Shown: positions 59,464-64,000 of the stretch, one piece after another | How positions within the stretch are numbered: position 1 is the first letter of the stretch | Layout: each line of letters begins with the position of its first letter | DNA from: Pasteurellaceae bacterium 15-036681 | Lineage (GTDB): Bacteria; Pseudomonadota; Gammaproteobacteria; Enterobacterales; Pasteurellaceae | Length of the DNA: 64,000 nucleotides | Assembly (NCBI GenBank): GCA_002002485.1 | Contig: MQVI01000001.1 | Location: forward strand, 1 to 64,000 | Direction: 5' to 3' | The notes under the pieces: generated by a model | Told to the model about the DNA's origin: nothing | What the model saw: the letters and a program-made list of their open reading frames with translations, nothing else | The model's database searches: none | Made by a program: the position numbers and the translations under genes

Positions 59464-61524
59464 CTAATTGGTCGGATTGTTATGAATTTCTCTTACCGCA
59501 TTTTTATTATCGTCGGTCAGATTATCTGGTTTTACATTTTTTACTTTTAGGGTGCTACCCATAATTTTTGAGAACAATGGCGCTGAAACCGCACCACCGT
59601 AATAGTTACCTGCTTTCGGCTCATTAATAAGTACAACTAACGCAAAACGCGGATCGCTTGCTGGCGCAATACCTGCTGTATAAGCTAAGTATTTTTCCAC
59701 ATACTGACCTTTTTCAATTTTACGTGCCGTACCGGTTTTGATTGCTACTCGATAGCCATCAACAGCAGCTCTAGCACCACCTTCACCTTTGGCAGCCACA
59801 CTCTCCATCATATGCACCACATCACGAGTGATTTTTTCTGGAAGCACTCGCTCACCAATTACCGGTGGATCCACTTTTGTGATCGAAAGCGGACGATAGA
59901 TACCAAAACTCCCCAAAGTTGCATAAGCACGCGCTAACTGCAATGGCGTTACTTGTAAGCCATAGCCATAAGCCATTGTGGCACGTTCAATATCCGCCCA
60001 GCGATCACGATTACCGCTTGAGCCACGTTGTTCACCTAAGCCTAAGCCAGTATCTTTACCAAAGCCGACTTTTTGGTAGGTATCTACTAACGCATTTGGT
60101 GACATTCTCAATGCTAAACGGCTCACCCCAATATTACTCGATTTTTGTAAAATCCCTGTTAGAGTTAAACTTTCGCGTGGGGCAACGTCTTTAATTGTAT
60201 GTCCATTTACCACGAATGGGCGAGTACTAATCACCTCTGACGGATAAGTCGCTTTATTATGTAAAGCGGTCAAAACTACCAAAGGTTTTACCGTTGAACC
60301 GGGTTCAAAAGTATCAGTAATTGCACGGTTACGCGCTAGCTCTGCTTTAAAATCCGCGCGGTTATTTGGGTTAAACGAGGGCGCATTGGCCATCGCTAAA
60401 ATTTCACCAGTTTGGATATCCACCAATACTGCAGTGCCTGACTCCGCTTTATTTTCGATTACCGCTTTTTTGATTTCACGGTAAACCATTGATTGTAGCT
60501 CCTCATCAATACTCAGCATTACATCTTGTGGATCGTATTGTTTCTCCTCGCGAATATTTTCGATAATATTACCGTATTTATCACGACGAACTATTTGTTT
60601 ACCATTTTTACCTACAAGCAGAGAGTTGAAGCTACGCTCTAAACCTTCAATTCCTCTTTTATCATCTGTATCTGTAAAACCAATTAACTGAGAAATCTCT
60701 TCTGCCATTGGATAAATACGACGAAATTCTGTTTTAATCACTAAACCATCAATTCTTAACGCTCTAGCATAGTCTGCAATTACTTCTGATTCATGACGTG
60801 AAATATATAAGAAGTTTTGTTCTGAAGCACCATACAGCTTTGCCATCAAATCGTTATATTTCATCTGCAGGCTTTTCGCTAGCTCTTCCATTTTTTTACG
60901 TTCACGTTGAGCTTTTTCATTATCTAAACGTAAAAATTCAGAGTTCGGGTTATTTCTCACTTTTTCGAGTAGATCGTTATAATCCAATCCAGTTACACGA
61001 GCTAATAACACCCAATAATCATCGCTTTTTGAATTAAAAATAGAACGAGCATCATACTTATAATCCTTGTTCTTTCTTGGTTTTGCTTCCTCAAGAAACT
61101 TATTCACAGTTGCAGAAATTTTATTTGCAGAGACTTGCATCTCTGCTGCTAGCGTACGCCAAGCTAATTTATCTCTCTTTAGCTTCTCGTCAAAATACTC
61201 TCGCGGACTCATTGTGATAGAGTACATTGGGACACTTATTGAGAGTACACGCTCATTACGATCAAGGATTCTCCCTCGATTAAACGCTAAATTCTTAGTG
61301 CGAAGAGAGCGATTATTCGCCTCTTCAATTAAACGTTCAGAATCGACGACTTGTAATTGAAATGCCTGTAAACAAAGCGCTATCGCAAGCCCAGCAATAA
61401 ATAGATAAACCAATGCAAAGCGATTTTTTAAAAAGCTTGGTTCTTTTCTTGCTTGCTCAAGAGCTTGTTCATATTGCGCCTGCTGTTCAGGCGTTCTTTT
61501 TTTACGCTTAACGTGCTTCTTCAT
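59464..61524 (-). CDS. ftsI: septal transpeptidase FtsI (PBP3), extended linker
   Basis: Septum-specific peptidoglycan transpeptidase. The 686 residues include a cytoplasmic basic tail (1-33), one membrane helix (about 35-58), an N-terminal anchor domain, and the catalytic domain with S410-x-x-K413 (GSTVKP), S462-x-N464 (SSN) and K596-T-G (KTG). The region from about 82 to 244 is roughly 90 residues longer than in E. coli FtsI (588 residues) or the 610-residue H. influenzae protein. It contains three short copies of an LA-x14 module at about 125-140, 174-189 and 215-230. The start overlaps the ftsL stop (ATGA). Confidence 0.96.
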   Translation of the reverse strand: MKKHVKRKKRTPEQQAQYEQALEQARKEPSFLKNRFALVYLFIAGLAIALCLQAFQLQVVDSERLIEEANNRSLRTKNLAFNRGRILDRNERVLSISVPMYSITMSPREYFDEKLKRDKLAWRTLAAEMQVSANKISATVNKFLEEAKPRKNKDYKYDARSIFNSKSDDYWVLLARVTGLDYNDLLEKVRNNPNSEFLRLDNEKAQRERKKMEELAKSLQMKYNDLMAKLYGASEQNFLYISRHESEVIADYARALRIDGLVIKTEFRRIYPMAEEISQLIGFTDTDDKRGIEGLERSFNSLLVGKNGKQIVRRDKYGNIIENIREEKQYDPQDVMLSIDEELQSMVYREIKKAVIENKAESGTAVLVDIQTGEILAMANAPSFNPNNRADFKAELARNRAITDTFEPGSTVKPLVVLTALHNKATYPSEVISTRPFVVNGHTIKDVAPRESLTLTGILQKSSNIGVSRLALRMSPNALVDTYQKVGFGKDTGLGLGEQRGSSGNRDRWADIERATMAYGYGLQVTPLQLARAYATLGSFGIYRPLSITKVDPPVIGERVLPEKITRDVVHMMESVAAKGEGGARAAVDGYRVAIKTGTARKIEKGQYVEKYLAYTAGIAPASDPRFALVVLINEPKAGNYYGGAVSAPLFSKIMGSTLKVKNVKPDNLTDDNKNAVREIHNNPTN

Positions 61525-61838
61525 CGTTGTTCTATTAAAATAATTTCTTGCTCTTTTGTCACAGGATGTAGCCCAAATTTTTCAGCAACAGCTTCAATTC
61601 GAGATTTTTGGCTACGAGAATTCTCTTCCAATTGCAAATGGATATATTGTTCTTCTAGTTTTTGGTTCGCATTAGATAGCTTATTCAACTCAACCGTTGT
61701 CAAACGAGTCTCATGGACAATCCATACAGTAAAAATAGAACTCACCACCAATACAATCAAGAGAATTAAAGCAAACTTATTGTGACTGGTAAGATCATCT
61801 AAAATCACTTGCGGTAAAGGATAACGTTCATTTGCCAT
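61521..61838 (-). CDS. ftsL: cell division protein FtsL
   Basis: A 105-residue bitopic protein of the FtsQBL complex. It has a short cytoplasmic tail, one membrane helix (about 20-42, NKFALILLIVLVVSSIFTVWIV) and a periplasmic coiled coil (LTTVELNKLSNANQKLEEQYIHLQLEE). The start overlaps the rsmH stop by one base and its stop overlaps the ftsI start. Low sequence conservation but the position and topology are diagnostic. Confidence 0.94.
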   Translation of the reverse strand: MANERYPLPQVILDDLTSHNKFALILLIVLVVSSIFTVWIVHETRLTTVELNKLSNANQKLEEQYIHLQLEENSRSQKSRIEAVAEKFGLHPVTKEQEIILIEQR

Positions 61839-62776
61839 TAGCGTTTCTCCGCAATTCTTAGCACTGCACTACGAGAGCGAGGATTTGCTTCAATCTCTGC
61901 ATCACTTGGCATAATAGCCTTACCAATTGTTTTTAAAGGAATATTTTTATTTAATTCACTTTCTAAAATAGGTAAACCTTTTGGTACATCTGCACCTTTA
62001 CTCTGCTTACGCATAAACTGTTTTACCATGCGATCTTCCAAAGAATGGAAGCTAATAATCGATAAACGACCTTCTGGCGCAAGCACTTGAATCGCTGAAT
62101 TTAATGCTTTTTCTAACTCATCTAGCTCGCTATTGATAAAAATACGAATTGCTTGGAATGAACGTGTTGCAGGGTGTTTATGTTTATCTTTGAATGGCAC
62201 TGCATCTGCAATGATCTGCGCTAATTGCAAAGTACGAGAAATTTTTTCACTTGCAGATTTATTATAAGAAACCACCGCTTGCGCAATACGTTTTGCAAAG
62301 CGCTCTTCACCAAATTCCTTTAAAACCCAAGCTAAATCCTCGACACTCACTTGTGCCAACCATTCCATAGCAGATAAGCCTTTGGTGGTATCCATGCGCA
62401 TATCTAATGGTCCATCACGCATAAAGCTAAAACCACGCTCAGCTTCATCAAGTTGTGGAGATGAAACGCCAAGATCAAGCAAAATACCATCGATCTTGCC
62501 TGTTAACTCAAGTTCTTCACAAATCTCAGGAATAGCGGAAAATGCGGAATGCACAATTTGGAAACGTGGATCAGTAATCGTATTTGCTTCTGCAATTGCA
62601 CGAGGATCTCGGTCAGTTGCGATTAGTCGTCCTTGTTCTCCGAGTTGACTTAAGATAAGACGAGAGTGCCCTCCTCGACCAAATGTGCCATCGATATAAA
62701 TGCCATTTGGTTTAATAGATAAACCATCAACGGCTTCATGAAGTAACACAGTAATATGTTTTTGAGACTCACTCAT
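61838..62776 (-). CDS. rsmH: 16S rRNA (cytosine-1402-N4)-methyltransferase
   Basis: Methylates C1402 in the ribosomal P site. The 312 residues show [13 protein letters not shown] at the N-terminus, the SAM-binding [47 protein letters not shown] and [18 protein letters not shown]. It lies 15 bp after mraZ and is coupled to ftsL. Confidence 0.97.
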   Translation of the reverse strand: MSESQKHITVLLHEAVDGLSIKPNGIYIDGTFGRGGHSRLILSQLGEQGRLIATDRDPRAIAEANTITDPRFQIVHSAFSAIPEICEELELTGKIDGILLDLGVSSPQLDEAERGFSFMRDGPLDMRMDTTKGLSAMEWLAQVSVEDLAWVLKEFGEERFAKRIAQAVVSYNKSASEKISRTLQLAQIIADAVPFKDKHKHPATRSFQAIRIFINSELDELEKALNSAIQVLAPEGRLSIISFHSLEDRMVKQFMRKQSKGADVPKGLPILESELNKNIPLKTIGKAIMPSDAEIEANPRSRSAVLRIAEKR

Positions 62777-62791
62777 ATCTATTTATCCAAA

Positions 62792-63250
62792 TTATAAAGA
62801 AAGGTTTTTTAATGCATCGTAATTCAGCATCTCTGCAGAACTACCAAAAGCAAGATCTTCTACAATCTGCGCCTGCCACTGTTGATCTTGCCAAATTTCA
62901 AATTTATTTAATTGACCTACAAGCATTATCTGCTGCTCAAGGTTAGCGTGCTGACGCAAAGTTTGACTAATGAGAATACGCCCTGCGGAATCCATTTCAC
63001 ATTCAGTAGCAAATCCTTGCATAACGCGCTGAATACGGCGCTGAACAGGATCAAAATTAGATAAAGCTAACAGTTTCTGTTCAACAACTTCCCATTCATG
63101 TAATGGATAAAGTAATAAACAAGGTTGGCGAATATCAACGGTACAAATCAACGTTCCCTCGTGTTTTTCTCGCAGCTCTGCACGATAGCGCGTTGGAATC
63201 GCCAAGCGCCCTTTATTATCTAAGCTGATTGAAATTGCTCCACGAAACAC
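62792..63250 (-). CDS. mraZ: transcriptional regulator MraZ
   Basis: A 152-residue AbrB-fold DNA-binding protein with two tandem SpoVT/AbrB-like domains (about 5-52 and 78-120). Motifs: [20 protein letters not shown] and the second copy [19 protein letters not shown]. It represses the dcw promoter by binding repeated TGGGN boxes, which are visible upstream at 63317-63341. The start is a GTG (63250) after AAGGGTAAGCC. Confidence 0.96.
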   Translation of the reverse strand: MFRGAISISLDNKGRLAIPTRYRAELREKHEGTLICTVDIRQPCLLLYPLHEWEVVEQKLLALSNFDPVQRRIQRVMQGFATECEMDSAGRILISQTLRQHANLEQQIMLVGQLNKFEIWQDQQWQAQIVEDLAFGSSAEMLNYDALKNLSL

Positions 63251-63316
63251 GGCTTACCCTTATTTTCTAAAAATACCGCCCAACCTATCAAAAGATTAGT
63301 AAAATCTGGAAAAGTT

Positions 63317-63341
63317 CCCACTTTATACCACTTTTTACCAC
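63317..63341 (-). promoter_or_regulatory. three-box MraZ operator
   Basis: On the minus strand GTGGT-N5-GTGGT-N5-GTGGG, three boxes at exact 10-bp spacing (CCCAC/ACCAC at 63317, 63327 and 63337 on the plus strand). This is the known MraZ operator layout. A possible -10, TATAAA, lies between boxes two and three, so MraZ would block RNA polymerase. Confidence 0.75.
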
Positions 63342-63402
63342 TGAACATGTAATTCTATATTTTAAACAAAACAGGGGCAAGGATTTTATAGGAATAAGGA
63401 TA

Positions 63403-63430
63403 AGAAAAAGGCCTCCCGAAGGTGGCCTTA
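63403..63430 (-). terminator. terminator after fadR
   Basis: Stem AAGGCC (63408-63413) and GGCCTT (63424-63429), extended by CTCC/GGAGG-like pairing in the loop. On the minus strand it is followed by TTTTCTTATCC. Confidence 0.78.
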
Positions 63431-63453
63431 TATCACAAATAACTAAATGAGCT

Positions 63454-64000
63454 TTATTGCCCAAAATCTTGTGGAAGATTTTTTAACACTTCTGCCCAAA
63501 ATGCTGTGCTGCGTGAACGATTATGAGCCATTGCCTGTGTTGCGTATTCAAAATCATCATTTTCACACGCTTTCTGCAATTCACGATAAAACACTAGAGT
63601 AGCTTGACGGAATGCTGGTTCTTTAAACACCAGAGCAGCGACCTTATGATATAAATCCTGAAAACTATTTAAAATCAAACCATACACTGGCTTTTGAGCA
63701 ACAAAAGTGAAGTGTCGATAGAGATTATAGTCAAAAGCTGCATAAGCTTGCGCATTATCATCTAACGAATCTAGACCATCAAATAACGCTAAAGATGCCT
63801 TAGAGTCTAATCTAATCGCTTCTGGAATATAATACTCGCCCATACGCGTACGCAACGAAACAACATTAGTAATGATCATTGGAATCATTGAACTATCCAA
63901 TTTAATTAACGTTTCAATGATATTTGGTCCAGCTGTTTGCCATACGTCATTAACTCTCGTCGCTTTGCCATGCTGAATATTAAGCCAACCATCACGAGCC
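63454..64000 (-). CDS. fadR: fatty acid metabolism regulator FadR (3' part)
   Basis: The C-terminal part of a GntR-family regulator; the gene runs off the end of the window, so the winged-helix start is missing. The visible frame begins ARDGWLNIQHGKATRVNDVW (end of the winged helix) and continues AGPNIIETLIKLD, then the acyl-CoA-binding FadR C-terminal domain (FDYNLYRHFTFVAQKPVYGLI, NRSRSTAFWAEVLKNLPQDF). It closely follows H. influenzae FadR. In enterics FadR activates fabA/fabB and represses fad genes. An internal ATG near 63888 is not the real start. Confidence 0.9.
   Translation of the reverse strand, partial: ARDGWLNIQHGKATRVNDVWQTAGPNIIETLIKLDSSMIPMIITNVVSLRTRMGEYYIPEAIRLDSKASLALFDGLDSLDDNAQAYAAFDYNLYRHFTFVAQKPVYGLILNSFQDLYHKVAALVFKEPAFRQATLVFYRELQKACENDDFEYATQAMAHNRSRSTAFWAEVLKNLPQDFGQ

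Noticed and set aside
63454-63900. A complete small gene of 148 residues.
   Set aside because: It is the C-terminal part of FadR; the frame is open to the window edge and continues the FadR sequence.

Overview
The window is a chromosomal segment of a gammaproteobacterium of the family Pasteurellaceae. The evidence is the gene content and gene pairings (hemE-DUF416-hupA, the DsrE/DNA-mimic/flavin-reductase string, nrfABCD, an MntA/HepT-like pair, a pxpBCA cluster with an NRAMP-like gene), the AT-rich composition, and repeated exact copies of the 9-mer ACAAGCGGT or its complement (for example 9977, 12661, 27376, 39954, 56044, 59241). That 9-mer is the core of the Actinobacillus pleuropneumoniae-type DNA uptake signal. 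The genus therefore lies in the Apl-uptake-signal clade (Actinobacillus/Mannheimia-like); the species cannot be fixed from the sequence alone.

Layout. 1-3.9 kb: minus-strand his operon with a histidine-rich leader peptide and attenuator (hisL-hisG-hisD-hisC), interrupted by palindromic repeats. 4.0-8.8 kb: purC behind a PurR-type box, a lipoprotein, a SWIM zinc-finger protein, a DUF72 protein, and a nucleotidyltransferase/HEPN pair bracketed by REP-like repeats. 8.9-13.5 kb: metH and a hexose-6-phosphate mutarotase. 13.5-20.6 kb: a TetR-type regulator divergent from a four-gene efflux operon (HlyD-like adaptor, double-ATPase ABC protein, ABC-2 permease, outer-membrane lipoprotein). 20.7-29.8 kb: mostly housekeeping genes (hemE, a DUF416 gene, hupA, prfA, typA, a glutaredoxin gene, a ychN-like gene, a DNA-mimic gene, a flavin reductase gene, tehB, tusA). 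30.1-33.4 kb: pepQ, argH and a small unknown. 33.5-37.3 kb: nrfABCD, in which nrfB carries an in-frame stop. 37.5-37.8 kb: tRNA-Gly(GCC) and tRNA-Leu(UAA). 37.9-41.5 kb: 5-oxoprolinase genes pxpBCA with an atypical NRAMP-like transporter. 41.6-43.4 kb: ybaB-recR and a glycosyltransferase-like gene. 43.5-63.3 kb: a ZIP transporter gene and then the complete division/cell-wall (dcw) cluster from lpxC back to mraZ. 63.45 kb to the end: the 3' part of fadR.

The dcw cluster has the classical order (mraZ rsmH ftsL ftsI murE murF mraY murD ftsW murG murC ddl ftsQ ftsA ftsZ lpxC), many start/stop overlaps and a three-box MraZ operator. One extra gene, a small membrane protein of unknown function, sits between murE and murF with identical 44-bp direct repeats on both sides. 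FtsI is about 90 residues longer than usual in its periplasmic N-terminal part, where a short module appears three times.

Most of the window is ordinary core genome. The observations most worth following are the nrfB nonsense codon, the extra dcw gene with its repeats, the expanded FtsI linker, the NRAMP-like protein without the NRAMP metal ligands, the covarying 70-bp hairpin repeat, and the tRNA operon leader that looks like an intrinsic terminator. I found no CRISPR array, prophage, insertion sequence or rRNA operon.
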